This document shows positions 47,065-55,982 of a DNA stretch of 64,000 nt, in pieces (position 1 is the stretch's first letter; each line of letters opens with the position of its first letter). A model generated the notes under the pieces. The model was not told the origin of the DNA. It ran no database searches and saw nothing but the letters and a program-made list of their open reading frames with translations. The position numbers and the translations under genes are program-made. The stretch lies in contig NZ_CP132976.1 of the NCBI RefSeq assembly GCF_030864005.1, forward strand, positions 2,914,001-2,978,000, given 5' to 3'. The stretch is from Achromobacter seleniivolatilans (lineage in GTDB: Bacteria; Pseudomonadota; Gammaproteobacteria; Burkholderiales; Burkholderiaceae_B).

Positions 47065-48288
47065 ATGAGCACGAACGCCTCAACCCTGCCGCTACCTTCC
47101 GCGCTGCCGCCCATCCAGATCAACCGCAAGCCCTTGTGGATTGCGCTGCTGCTGGTACTGGCTGGCGCGCTGTACTTGAACCAGACCGTCAGCGGGCGCC
47201 AAAGCGCCCTATGGGTGATTGGTGCCCTGCTGGGTGTCACGCTCTACCACGCCTCGTTCGGCTTCACCCAGGCCTGGCGCGTGTTCGTGTCGGATCGCCG
47301 GGGCGCGGGCCTGCGCGCACAGATGTTCATGCTGGGTGTCGGCGTGCTGCTGTTTTTCCCCTTTCTGGCGGCCGGCACGCTTTTTGGCCAACCCGTCACG
47401 GGCTTTGTTTCACCTCCTGGCGTCTCGGTGGTGCTGGGCGCGTTTCTGTTCGGCATCGGCATGCAACTGGGCGGCGGCTGCGCGTCGGGCACGCTGTTCG
47501 CGGTAGGCGGCGGCAATACCCGCATGCTGGTCACCTTGCTGTTCTTCATCATCGGTTCAGTCATTGCCACTGCCAATTTTGGCTGGTGGTCCAATCTGCC
47601 GGCTCTGGCGCCCACATCGCTGATCAAGACCTGGGGCTTGGCGCCCGCGCTCATCGCCAATCTGGTGGTGTTCGCCTTGATCGCCTGGGGCGCTACCGCC
47701 CTTGAAAAGCGCCGTCACGGCCACGTAATTTCATTCGCGTCCCGCACGGCCCGGCCTGTGTCCTTGTTGCAAGGCCCGTGGCCTCTGATCTGGGGCGGTG
47801 TAGCGCTGGTAGTGCTGAACTTCGCCACGCTGGCCTTGGCTGGCCGCCCGTGGGGCATCACGTCGGCCTTCGCGTTGTGGGGCGCCAAGGCGCTGGACGC
47901 CATCGGCGGCGACGTGGCCACCTGGGCATACTGGAGCAAGCAACCGTCGCTGGCCGCGCCCTTGCGGCAAGACGTGACGACTGTCATGGACATCGGTTTG
48001 ATGCTGGGCGCCCTTGCCGCCGCTAGCGCCGCCGGCAAATTTGCTCCCATCTGGAAAGTGCCCGCCCGTTCGCTGGCTGGGGCCGTCATCGGCGGCTTGC
48101 TGCTGGGTTATGGCGCGCGTCTTGCCTTTGGCTGCAACATCGGCGCCTACTTCAGCGGCATTCTGTCGGGCAGCCTGCATGCGTGGCTCTGGCTGCCCGC
48201 CGCTTTTGCAGGCAGCGCGCTCGGCGTGCGGCTGCGTCCGGCCTTCGGACTTGCCGTTGAAAAAACACCGCCAGCATCCAGCTGCTGA
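47065..48288 (+). CDS. YeeE/YedE-family thiosulfate transporter (TsuA-like)
   Basis: 407-residue membrane protein with two homologous halves. Each carries the transport cysteine motif: LGGGCASGTLFAVGGGN in the first half and LAFGCNIGAYFSG in the second. TsuA proteins import thiosulfate through relayed cysteine contacts. The usual TusA-like partner (TsuB) is not adjacent. It ends at a clear terminator and stands alone. Confidence 0.88.
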   Translation: MSTNASTLPLPSALPPIQINRKPLWIALLLVLAGALYLNQTVSGRQSALWVIGALLGVTLYHASFGFTQAWRVFVSDRRGAGLRAQMFMLGVGVLLFFPFLAAGTLFGQPVTGFVSPPGVSVVLGAFLFGIGMQLGGGCASGTLFAVGGGNTRMLVTLLFFIIGSVIATANFGWWSNLPALAPTSLIKTWGLAPALIANLVVFALIAWGATALEKRRHGHVISFASRTARPVSLLQGPWPLIWGGVALVVLNFATLALAGRPWGITSAFALWGAKALDAIGGDVATWAYWSKQPSLAAPLRQDVTTVMDIGLMLGALAAASAAGKFAPIWKVPARSLAGAVIGGLLLGYGARLAFGCNIGAYFSGILSGSLHAWLWLPAAFAGSALGVRLRPAFGLAVEKTPPASSC

Positions 48289-48303
48289 AAAACAGTGTTC
48301 CAG

Positions 48304-48338
48304 AAACAGCCTGCTTATTTAGCGGGCTGTTTTTTTTC
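48304..48338 (+). terminator. Terminator of the thiosulfate-transporter gene
   Basis: AACAGCC-T-GCT, loop TATTT, AGC-G-GGCTGTT followed by eight T. Confidence 0.92.
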
Positions 48339-48389
48339 ACACGCCTCAGCTGGTGTATGGTGGCTCCATTCCGCAATACGGAGAGAACC

Positions 48390-50048
48390 ATGAGCTGGAT
48401 TGCCGGCCGTTATACGGCCTTTTTATTGACACTGGCGGGCGCTGTCATCACCGCCTTCCTGGCCTTCACCAGTTCGCTTGGGTGGTTATGGGCTGCGGTT
48501 CCCCTGGCGATGCTGGGCGCGCTGGGCGTGTATGACCTGATCCAGACCCGCCACGCCATCCGGCGCAATTACCCAGTCCTGGGCAATTTGCGTTTCCTGT
48601 TTGAGTTCATCCGTCCGGAAATTCGGCAGTACTTCCTGGAAGATGACACCCAGGCCTCGCCCTTTTCGCGTGCGCAACGGTCCATCGTTTACCAGCGCGC
48701 CAAACGCGAAATCGACAAGCGCCCCTTCGGCACCCAGGAAGATGTCTACGGCGACCGCTACGAATGGATCAACCATTCCATGTCGCCCTCGCATATCAGC
48801 GATACGAACTTCCGCGTGACCGTAGGCGGCCCCGATTGCAAACAGCCCTACTCCATGTCGGCATTCAACGTGTCGGCCATGAGCTTTGGCGCGCTGTCAG
48901 CCAATGCCATCCTGGCGCTGAACGAAGGCGCCCGCCAAGGCGACTTTGCTCATGACACCGGTGAAGGCGGCATCAGCCGCTATCACCGCCAGCCCGGTGG
49001 CAGCCTGGTCTGGAACATTGGCTCGGGCTACTTCGGATGCCGTGATGAGCACGGCGCATTCTCGGAAGAAGCCTTCGTCAAGAACGCCTGTACGCCGCAG
49101 GTAAAGATGATTGAGATCAAGCTGTCCCAAGGCGCCAAGCCCGGGCATGGCGGCATTCTGCCCGCAGGCAAGGTCACCCCCGAAATCGCGGAAGCACGCG
49201 GTGTCGTCGCCTGGCAGGACTGCAACTCGCCTGCCAGTCATTCCGCCTTTGACACGCCGATTGGCCTGATGAAGTTCGTTGCCCGGCTGCGTGAATTGTC
49301 GGGCGGCAAACCTGTGGGCTTCAAGTTCTGCGTGGGCCACCCGTGGGAATGGTTCGCCATCGTCAAAGCCATGCTGGAAACCGGCATCACGCCCGACTTC
49401 ATCGTGGTCGATGGCGCTGAAGGCGGGACGGGCGCCGCGCCCGTGGAGTTCGTGGACCATGTGGGCACGCCGCTGCGCGAAGCGCTACGCCTGGTACACA
49501 ACACGCTGATCGGCGTGAACCTGCGCGACCGCATCAAACTTGGCGCATCGGGCAAGATCATCACGGCCTTCGACATGGCCCGCGTCATGGCCATGGGCGC
49601 TGATTGGTGCAACGCTGCCCGCGGTTTCATGTTCGCCATTGGCTGTATCCAGGCGCAAGCCTGTCACACCGGAAAATGTCCCACAGGCGTCACGACACAG
49701 GACCCTGTACGCCAACGCGCGCTAGTGGTGCCTGACAAGGCGCAGCGCGTGGCCAACTTTCACGGCAACACGCTGCATGCGCTGGCCGAATTGCTGGCGG
49801 CGGCGGGCCTGACCCACCCTAACCAGTTGCGTCCGCACCATATTGCGCGCCGCATCTCGTCCAGCGAAATCCGCCTGCTGTCCGCGCTATTTCCGGAGCT
49901 GGCCCCGGGCGAACTGCTGCGCGGCGAATTCCGCCACCAGGTGTTCCGCGCTGGCTGGGCCATGGCCCAGGCGCAGTCTTTCCAGCCTACGCACGATCTC
50001 ACGACGGCGCTTGCGGAAACTCGGCTTGCGCAGGCCATGCCTGCATAA
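48390..50048 (+). CDS. Membrane-anchored FMN-binding glutamate-synthase-like protein
   Basis: 552 residues. Two N-terminal helices (about 10-30, 35-52) precede a TIM barrel related to the FMN domain of glutamate synthase. The Fe-S motif is kept as CIQAQACHTGKC, spacing C-x5-C-x4-C as in GltB, and VVDGAEGGTGAAPVEF is the phosphate-binding region. No amidotransferase domain is present, so true glutamate synthesis from glutamine is unlikely. Start 48390 has GGAGAG upstream. Physiological role unknown. Confidence 0.87.
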   Translation: MSWIAGRYTAFLLTLAGAVITAFLAFTSSLGWLWAAVPLAMLGALGVYDLIQTRHAIRRNYPVLGNLRFLFEFIRPEIRQYFLEDDTQASPFSRAQRSIVYQRAKREIDKRPFGTQEDVYGDRYEWINHSMSPSHISDTNFRVTVGGPDCKQPYSMSAFNVSAMSFGALSANAILALNEGARQGDFAHDTGEGGISRYHRQPGGSLVWNIGSGYFGCRDEHGAFSEEAFVKNACTPQVKMIEIKLSQGAKPGHGGILPAGKVTPEIAEARGVVAWQDCNSPASHSAFDTPIGLMKFVARLRELSGGKPVGFKFCVGHPWEWFAIVKAMLETGITPDFIVVDGAEGGTGAAPVEFVDHVGTPLREALRLVHNTLIGVNLRDRIKLGASGKIITAFDMARVMAMGADWCNAARGFMFAIGCIQAQACHTGKCPTGVTTQDPVRQRALVVPDKAQRVANFHGNTLHALAELLAAAGLTHPNQLRPHHIARRISSSEIRLLSALFPELAPGELLRGEFRHQVFRAGWAMAQAQSFQPTHDLTTALAETRLAQAMPA

Positions 50049-50069
50049 AAGCCAACGGATGTTCGGACG

Positions 50070-51461
50070 CTACAACCAGCGTTCGAACATCCGCGAGAAG
50101 AACTCCATGAACCGGTCATCCACGCCCCGATCCCGCCAGGCCTCGGGCGTGATCTGCACGGAGTCAGCCACATCGCGCTGAAACAGCGCCTCCATCTCGC
50201 CCGCGAATTCCGGGCCCAGCACCACCGCGTTGATTTCGTAATTCAATGCAAAGCTGCGCCAATCCATATTGCTTGAACCCACCGTGGACCAGACCCCGTC
50301 GACCACGGCCGTCTTGGCATGCAGCAAGGCATCGCGCCGTTCATACACCTTTACGCCTGCGTGCAACAGCTCGCTGTAGTGCGAACGGCCGGCATTGAAC
50401 ACCAGCGACGAATCGCTGAATCCGGGCAGCACCAGCACCACATCCACGCCGCGCTTGGCTGCTTCGGCCAGGACCTCGATAAACGCCGGGTCAGGCACAA
50501 AATACGCCATGGTGATATGGATGGATTTCTGCGCGCTTTCAAACGCGGACATCAGGGTCAGATAAACCGTATAGCCATCGCTGCGATCAGGCTGATTGGC
50601 CAGAATACGCACGCTCGTAGCTCCCACCGGCGGCGCAACGTAAGCGCCCGTGCCCTTGATGGGTTCGTCGGACTGCGACGCCCAGCCTGCCTGAATCACC
50701 TGTTCCAGCTGCGCCACGGCCGGCCCTTCGATGCGCAAATGCGTGTCGCGCCACGGCGCCGCATCTGCGTCGCCACCCGTTGCCGCATCCGCCTTGCTTT
50801 CGCCGCGTCCGCCGCCCGATCCCGGCGCCGACGATGACTCGTACACGCTGCTGACGTTGATGCCGCCCAGATACCCCACCTTGCCATCCACGACCAGCAC
50901 CTTGCGGTGGTTGCGCTGGTTCGGCGACCAGCCCGCCCGCGCCTTGGCCGGGTTGACGGGGTTGAATACCGCGACCTGCACGCCAGCGTCGCGCAAGCGT
51001 TGGAACAGCGTGTCGGGGGTCTGAATCGTACCCACTGCGTCCACCATCAAAGCGACTTCGGCCCCCCGGTTGCGCGCTGCAATCAAGGCGTCCGCAAACC
51101 GCGCGCCTTCGGCGTCGTCTTCAAAAATATAGGTTTCCATGTGCACGTAGCGGCGGGCCTGGCCGATGGATTGCAGCATGGCTTGATAGGTACTGGGGCC
51201 GTCAGCCAACAGCCGCACACGGTTACCGGCAGTCAGTGGCGTGCCGCTGACTGCTTGTTCGACGGCCAGATGGCGCGCCAGAAAATCGTCTTTTGGGGTA
51301 TTGGGGTCCGCGGCAATACCGTGCCCGCGCCGGTAGCTCTCACGCGCCGCATCGGCAGACAGCCCCGCCTGCGCCTTGCGCGCCGCGCGCTCCTGCGAGT
51401 CAGGGACGCTGGCGCAGGCAGCCAGGACCGCCGTCATGTATGCAAGCATCAGTGCCCGCAT
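50070..51461 (-). CDS. Phospholipase D-family lipoprotein (cardiolipin synthase-like)
   Basis: 463-residue protein with two HKD motifs, HRKVLVVDGKVGYLGG and HAKTAVVDGVWSTVGSSN, the two-domain layout of cardiolipin synthases and related phospholipases. The start at 51461 gives MRALMLAYMTAVLAACASV with lipobox LAAC, implying an envelope lipoprotein. An upstream ATG at 51539 adds 26 residues. A Gly/Ser/Ala-rich insert lies after the first HKD. Probably acts on phospholipids in the envelope. Confidence 0.88.
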   Translation of the reverse strand: MRALMLAYMTAVLAACASVPDSQERAARKAQAGLSADAARESYRRGHGIAADPNTPKDDFLARHLAVEQAVSGTPLTAGNRVRLLADGPSTYQAMLQSIGQARRYVHMETYIFEDDAEGARFADALIAARNRGAEVALMVDAVGTIQTPDTLFQRLRDAGVQVAVFNPVNPAKARAGWSPNQRNHRKVLVVDGKVGYLGGINVSSVYESSSAPGSGGGRGESKADAATGGDADAAPWRDTHLRIEGPAVAQLEQVIQAGWASQSDEPIKGTGAYVAPPVGATSVRILANQPDRSDGYTVYLTLMSAFESAQKSIHITMAYFVPDPAFIEVLAEAAKRGVDVVLVLPGFSDSSLVFNAGRSHYSELLHAGVKVYERRDALLHAKTAVVDGVWSTVGSSNMDWRSFALNYEINAVVLGPEFAGEMEALFQRDVADSVQITPEAWRDRGVDDRFMEFFSRMFERWL

Positions 51462-51551
51462 GCAGCGGTGAAGGCCGGACGTCCATGTATGGGCGGCCGG
51501 CCCGTGCCCGATCCGGCCCATGGCCGGAAACGGCCTCATGATGCGGCGGCG

Positions 51552-51887
51552 TTACCGTCGGCCGCCGCCGATCAGCAAGCAACCCAACGCAGCGCCCAAC
51601 AGCGCGGCCACTCCGACCGACTTCCAAGCATGCTCGTGTACATACTCATCAGCGTAAGCCGTCGCGCGACGGGCGCGTTCACGCGCCACACCTTCCCAGT
51701 CGCCCGCCTGCTCACGTGCATCGGCCAATTGCTGCTTTAGACGCGCTCGGGCCGATTCGATCTCGGAGCCCGTATACGAAGCCGTCGATCGCAAGAGGTC
51801 TTCGGTCCCGGCAAGCAGCTCATGAAAGCTGTCGTTGACCCGATCACGATGCAGAGCCATCTCGGCGCGTTGGTTCTTTCGATTCAT
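51552..51887 (-). CDS. ElaB/YqjD/DUF883 family protein
   Basis: 111 residues: amphipathic helical region (about 10-80) rich in Ala, Arg and Glu, then a C-terminal helix SVGVAALLGAALGCLLIGGGRR with the family Gly pattern. E. coli members anchor ribosomes at the inner membrane in stationary phase. Start 51887 has AAGGAG at good distance. It is followed by the phospholipase gene on the same strand. Confidence 0.9.
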   Translation of the reverse strand: MNRKNQRAEMALHRDRVNDSFHELLAGTEDLLRSTASYTGSEIESARARLKQQLADAREQAGDWEGVARERARRATAYADEYVHEHAWKSVGVAALLGAALGCLLIGGGRR

Positions 51888-52235
51888 AGTCGCTCCTTGT
51901 GCAAATTGAGCCGTCCGGCATGCCGTGGTGCACCGCAACCCATTGCCGCGCTGACGTTGACATCCGATTGGCCATGACCCCCATTGTGACCATCAATTGG
52001 CAGTTGTGCCCGAGCTTTGGCAACTAGCCGTAATTCGATATTTCAGCGGATCGAAACTTGCTGGGCACCATGGCGGACAAGTCCCCGCCCGGCCCCGCGC
52101 CCTTGGGACGGCCCACTTCGATTTCGTAAAATTCCATTGCATTCAGGGGCTTAGAGCTTGACACCTAATCCCCCCTGGCCGCCACAATAGCCCTTTGCAA
52201 TGCGCTTCAACCGCCTCAAAAAAGGAAGTGAACGC
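51888..52235. promoter_or_regulatory. Divergent spacer of the ElaB-like gene and egtD
   Basis: 348 nt without a credible gene. TTGACA at 52158-52163 with CACAAT 19 nt on is a weak plus-strand promoter candidate for egtD. AAGGAAG at 52222-52228 is the egtD ribosome-binding site. Nothing else recognised. Confidence 0.4.
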
Positions 52236-53213
52236 ATGGTTTCCCCTTCAACAGTGCTTGCTCACGCCGCGCCGGAATTTCTGGCCAGATCTTCCCAAGC
52301 CCCCAGTTCCGACCTGCTCGAACTGCGCGACGGTTTGCTCGACCATCCCGCCCACATCGATCCCAAATTTCTTTACGACTCCTTGGGGTCGTCGCTATTT
52401 ACGGCCATCACGCAACTGCCCGAGTACTACCCCACTCGTTGCGAAGCCGAAATATTCGAACGGCACGGCAATGACATCGCGCGCCACATTGGACCTGTTC
52501 AATCCATGGTTGATCTAGGCGCCGGCGATTGCGTCAAGGCCGAACGGCTCTTCGCCAGCCTGCGGCCTCGCCACTACCTGCCCATCGATATCTCAGCCGA
52601 TTATCTGCAAACTGCCGTGCGGCGGCTCAGGCTCTCGTATCCCGACCTGCGCGTCACTGCGATTGGCCAGGACTTTTCTCACGCGTTGGCGTTGCCTTCA
52701 AGCGTCGCAGCCGAGCAGCGGCTGTTTTTCTACCCTGGCTCCAGCATCGGTAATCTCAGCCCCGATGATGCCCATGCAATGCTGCAACGGATTCATGCGC
52801 AATGCGAGGGCGGCGGCCTGTTGGTTGGCGTGGACCGCGTCAAGCCCAAGCAGATTCTTGAACCCGCCTACGACGATGCGCTGCACCTGACCGCCGCATT
52901 CAATCTGAACCTTCTGCGGCACGTGAACGCCCTGCTGGACACCGATTTCAACGTGGACCACTGGCGTCATGTCGCCCTCTTCAACACAAGCCGATCACGC
53001 ATTGAGATGCACCTGGAAGCCCAGCGTGCAGTGCGCGTGAACTGGCCCGGCGGCGAGCGCGCATTCAGCGCTGGCGAACGCATCCATACCGAAAATTCCT
53101 ACAAGTTCACGCCGCAGGCCTTCACCGATTTACTGCAAAGCGCGGGATACCGCGACATTGCGCATTGGTCGGATTCCCGCGGCTGGTTTTCCGTCTTCAG
53201 CGCCCGCGCATGA
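52236..53213 (+). CDS. egtD: L-histidine N-alpha-methyltransferase (EgtD)
   Basis: SAM-dependent enzyme that trimethylates histidine to hercynine, the first step of ergothioneine synthesis. The 325-residue product has SSLFTAITQLPEYYPTRCEA (the EgtD substrate region), VDLGAGDCVKAE (SAM motif) and FFYPGSSIGNL. Start 52236 is chosen for the AAGGAAG site; the frame opens at 52200. egtB follows 37 nt downstream. Confidence 0.92.
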   Translation: MVSPSTVLAHAAPEFLARSSQAPSSDLLELRDGLLDHPAHIDPKFLYDSLGSSLFTAITQLPEYYPTRCEAEIFERHGNDIARHIGPVQSMVDLGAGDCVKAERLFASLRPRHYLPIDISADYLQTAVRRLRLSYPDLRVTAIGQDFSHALALPSSVAAEQRLFFYPGSSIGNLSPDDAHAMLQRIHAQCEGGGLLVGVDRVKPKQILEPAYDDALHLTAAFNLNLLRHVNALLDTDFNVDHWRHVALFNTSRSRIEMHLEAQRAVRVNWPGGERAFSAGERIHTENSYKFTPQAFTDLLQSAGYRDIAHWSDSRGWFSVFSARA

Positions 53214-53250
53214 CGCGCGCGCTGCCCCGCAACGCCACTGGAGGAACGCC

Positions 53251-54567
53251 ATGGAACCTGCCTGCCTGCTGACTCATCCCGCGACCGGCCCTTATGCCAT
53301 CGGCCAAGCCGGGCAGCATGACCGGTACGACGCCGTGCGATCGACCAGCACGGCGTTGGCGGCTCCACTAAGCGCGGAAGATTGCCAGGTGCAATCCATG
53401 GCCGACTGCAGTCCGGTCAAATGGCATCTGGCGCACACGACCTGGTTCTTCGAGACGTTCATGCTCTCGCCGTTTCAGCCATCGCACACGGTATTCCATC
53501 CGCAATACCGGATGCTGTTCAATTCCTACTACAACGCCATCGGCGCCAAGCACCCGCGTCCGCATCGCGGCTTGCTGTCGCGCCCTGCCCTGGCTGAAGT
53601 GCAGCATTTTCGTCAGTACGTGGACGCGGCCATGCACGACCTCATCTCGCGGCTGGGCGGCAATGATCCCGCATTCGACGCGCTGCTTGAACTGGGCTTG
53701 AATCACGAGCAGCAGCACCAGGAGCTGATCCTGACCGACGTCAAGCACATGCTGTCCTGCAACCCTCTCAAACCCGCGTATGTGGCCGCCGGTTCACCAG
53801 CGCTGCCGCCGGCCACTCCCGTGGGCTGGACCCGTTACGCTGGCGGCATCGCCCGCATCGGACACGATGGACGCGGCTTTGGCTTTGACAATGAGGGCCC
53901 TGCGCACGACGTGCTGCTGGCCCCGTTCCATCTTGCAGACCGTCTCGTCACGCAGCACGAGTACCTGGCATTCATCCGCGACGGCGGCTACAAGCGCCCC
54001 GAACTATGGCTATCCGCGGGATGGGACCAGGTTTGCGCCGAGGGTTGGCGCGCGCCTATGTATTGGGACGGGCAGCGCGATGAATGGCGCATCTTTACGC
54101 TGCGCGGCACGCAAGAAGTGGAACTGCAAGCCCCTGTGACCCATGTCAGCTATTACGAAGCCGACGCCTACGCCCGCTGGGCCCGCGTGCGCCTGCCACG
54201 TGAAGCGGAATGGGAGCTGGCCGCCCGGCAAGTCACGGATGGCGCTTTTCCCAGCCGAGCCAACATGCTGGAAAATGGCCACCTGGACCCGCGCCCCGCC
54301 CCCGCCCGCCATTCAGCAGGAGGCCCAGTGCAGTTGTTTGGCGACGTCTGGGAATGGACCTCCAGTGCGTATGACGCCTATCCAGGCTTTAAGCCGGATG
54401 CGGGCGCGGTCGGTGAATACAACGGCAAATTCATGTGCAACCAGTACGTCCTGCGCGGCGGTTCATGCGCCACGCCACGGGACCATATCCGGCCAAGCTA
54501 CCGCAATTTTTTCCCGCCAGAAGCGCGCTGGCAATTTACGGGCATTCGGCTGGCGCGGGATGACTGA
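53251..54567 (+). CDS. egtB: Ergothioneine sulfoxide synthase (EgtB)
   Basis: Non-heme iron enzyme joining hercynine and a thiol with O2, 438 residues. N-terminal DinB-like domain with the three iron histidines His62 (LAHTTWFFETF), His152 and His156 (NHEQQHQELILTD). The C-terminal formylglycine-enzyme-like domain holds DVWEWTSSAYDAYPGF and the terminal NFFPPEARWQFTGIRLA. Start 53251 has GGAGG upstream. No egtC is present, so the thiol donor may be cysteine rather than gamma-glutamylcysteine; a C-S lyase must be elsewhere. Confidence 0.93.
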   Translation: MEPACLLTHPATGPYAIGQAGQHDRYDAVRSTSTALAAPLSAEDCQVQSMADCSPVKWHLAHTTWFFETFMLSPFQPSHTVFHPQYRMLFNSYYNAIGAKHPRPHRGLLSRPALAEVQHFRQYVDAAMHDLISRLGGNDPAFDALLELGLNHEQQHQELILTDVKHMLSCNPLKPAYVAAGSPALPPATPVGWTRYAGGIARIGHDGRGFGFDNEGPAHDVLLAPFHLADRLVTQHEYLAFIRDGGYKRPELWLSAGWDQVCAEGWRAPMYWDGQRDEWRIFTLRGTQEVELQAPVTHVSYYEADAYARWARVRLPREAEWELAARQVTDGAFPSRANMLENGHLDPRPAPARHSAGGPVQLFGDVWEWTSSAYDAYPGFKPDAGAVGEYNGKFMCNQYVLRGGSCATPRDHIRPSYRNFFPPEARWQFTGIRLARDD

Positions 54568-54599
54568 TGCGATTCCTTAATTAATTGAATCCAGCCCGC

Positions 54600-54629
54600 T
54601 TGCATCCTAAAAAAGTTTCATGCTAGAAT
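54600..54629 (+). promoter_or_regulatory. Promoter of tRNA-Met
   Basis: TTGCAT, 18-nt spacer, TAGAAT, ending 68 nt before the tRNA 5' end. Confidence 0.65.
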
Positions 54630-54697
54630 TTCGTTCTTCGCTGATCAGGGCACAGCACTGATTGATGCGGAGAGAAGTAAACGCAGCAAAGAAAGAT

Positions 54698-54774
54698 GGC
54701 GCATTAGCTCAGCCGGTTAGAGCGACGGAATCATAATCCGCAGGTCCCCTGTTCGAATCAGGGATGCGCCACCA
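54698..54774 (+). tRNA. tRNA-Met, elongator type (anticodon CAT)
   Basis: 77 nt with CCA. Acceptor GGCGCAT/ATGCGCC, anticodon loop ATCATAA with CAT, T-loop TTCGAAT. A lysidine tRNA-Ile2 also has a CAT anticodon in DNA, so identity is probable and not certain. Prophage-like genes begin right after it, which makes it a likely integration target. Confidence 0.93.
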
Positions 54775-54786
54775 AAGAATTCAAGG

Positions 54787-54812
54787 GCCTCCACGTAAGT
54801 GGGGGCTTTTTT
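54787..54812 (+). terminator. Terminator of tRNA-Met
   Basis: GCCTCCAC, loop GTAA, GTGGGGGC with one G-T pair, then TTTTTT. Confidence 0.85.
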
Positions 54813-54935
54813 ATTTGGTGCGTTTTGGACTGAATATTAGACAGCGTCCAATATCCAGTAGTCCACCCAGTACACGTACCGCGTGGCATTGAGTAATCTA
54901 AGTGGCCGATAGGACCCCATAAGGATTACGCAGAA
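54813..54935. other. Dyad-containing gap at the presumed prophage edge
   Basis: No gene. Imperfect hairpin at 54827-54864 (GGACT and ATATT arms against AATAT and AGTCC) and an inverted pair GTAATC (54893) / GATTAC (54924) just before the first phage-side gene. Could contain attachment-arm or promoter elements; not provable here. Confidence 0.3.
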
Positions 54936-55256
54936 ATGACGAAGACAAGCTACTCAAAGACCCTCGAGGCACTGATGGTCTCCGCTCAAGTGCGTGCGCG
55001 CGCCAACAAATTCATTGCGATCTATACGACGACCGAAGACCTTGATCTTCGAATCCAATTGGATTCTGCAATCAAGCTACTTAGTAGCAATGAATACACA
55101 CAAGGCGTAGCTCCCACCAGCGCAGGTGATAGGCTGAATCTCGATCACCCCCAATGGAAGCCTCTTCGTTCGTTCTGCGAAGATGCCATTGCCTCGCAAA
55201 AGCCGGAATGGCAAGTGATTGCTGAGCGCCACGGCTGGCAGCCCGCTGCAACATAG
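54936..55256 (+). CDS. Hypothetical protein
   Basis: 106 residues, soluble, mostly helical, no recognised domain. It starts MTKTSYSKTLEALMVSAQVR and ends in a Trp-rich stretch (PEWQVIAERHGWQPAAT). AAGGA lies 10 nt before the ATG. Lower GC than chromosomal neighbours. It ends 16 nt before the SRAP gene, so the two may form an operon. Confidence 0.6.
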   Translation: MTKTSYSKTLEALMVSAQVRARANKFIAIYTTTEDLDLRIQLDSAIKLLSSNEYTQGVAPTSAGDRLNLDHPQWKPLRSFCEDAIASQKPEWQVIAERHGWQPAAT

Positions 55257-55272
55257 CCCAATTTCGCTGACC

Positions 55273-55935
55273 ATGTGCAGCCATTACCAGACCCTGAAGG
55301 ACGCCGAACTGCTGCTAAAGAAGTTCGGCACGCGCAACAAGCCAGCCGGCGCTAAGTACGACATGTGGCCACGTTATCAGGGCGTGTTCGTGCGACGCCC
55401 GGTGGAGCATGACGCGGGCGACGAGGCGGTACCGGAGCGGGAAGCGGTGGCCGGCCGCTGGGGCCTGATCAGCGCGATGACGAAAGCAGATGGACTGGAC
55501 AAGGCGGGCAAGCTGTCCACTTTCAACGCGCGTAGCGAAACTATGGCCAAGTCCTTCACCTTCGGGAATGCCTGGCGCCGCGCGCAGCACTGCATCATCC
55601 CCGCTGACGCGATCTTTGAACCTGATTGGAGGTCCGGCGCAGCGGTGCCGACGCGCTTCACGCGCTCAGATGGAGCGCCGCTGGGCATTGCCGGATTATG
55701 GGATCGCTGGCGTGACAGCGCTGGGCAGCTCCAAGAGAGCTACACCATGCTGACCATCAATGCGGACGATGATCCCCTATTCCGCGACTACCACCAGTCG
55801 GGCAAGGAAAAACGGATGGTTGTGATCCTACCCGAGGGCGCATATGGCGACTGGCTTATTGCGCAGGCGGATGCGACGCGCGATTTTCTGGTGCCCTTCC
55901 CGGCTGAAAAGCTCGTCGCGACGCCGATGAAATGA
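55273..55935 (+). CDS. SRAP-domain protein (YedK/HMCES family)
   Basis: 220-residue protein that in characterised members crosslinks to abasic sites in single-stranded DNA through Cys2. Present here: MCSHYQ with Cys2, FNARSET (Asn85, Arg87), AIFEPDW (Glu116) and a downstream His174. The His motif reads DYHQSGKEKRMVVIL, with extra residues between His and RM compared with the usual HxRMP. The start is fixed by the need for Cys2; the frame opens at 55219. The gene lies in the prophage edge, as seen for other mobile SRAP genes. Confidence 0.9.
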   Translation: MCSHYQTLKDAELLLKKFGTRNKPAGAKYDMWPRYQGVFVRRPVEHDAGDEAVPEREAVAGRWGLISAMTKADGLDKAGKLSTFNARSETMAKSFTFGNAWRRAQHCIIPADAIFEPDWRSGAAVPTRFTRSDGAPLGIAGLWDRWRDSAGQLQESYTMLTINADDDPLFRDYHQSGKEKRMVVILPEGAYGDWLIAQADATRDFLVPFPAEKLVATPMK

Positions 55936-55953
55936 GCCTGCCGAGGTGGAATA

Positions 55954-55973
55954 TACTGGTTTTTTATACAGTA
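55954..55973. promoter_or_regulatory. LexA-type SOS box
   Basis: TACTGGTTTTTTATACAGTA matches the 20-bp E. coli pattern TACTG-N10-CAGTA exactly at the outer bases; the inner CTGT is CTGG. It overlaps a TATACT -10-like element (55952-55957) and ends 9 nt before the next start codon. Confidence 0.65.
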
Positions 55974-55982
55974 AATTCGACC

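Noticed and set aside
54698..54774. Reading the CAT-anticodon tRNA as lysidine tRNA-Ile2
   Set aside because: Body sequence and loop fit elongator tRNA-Met better, but identity elements cannot be tested here.
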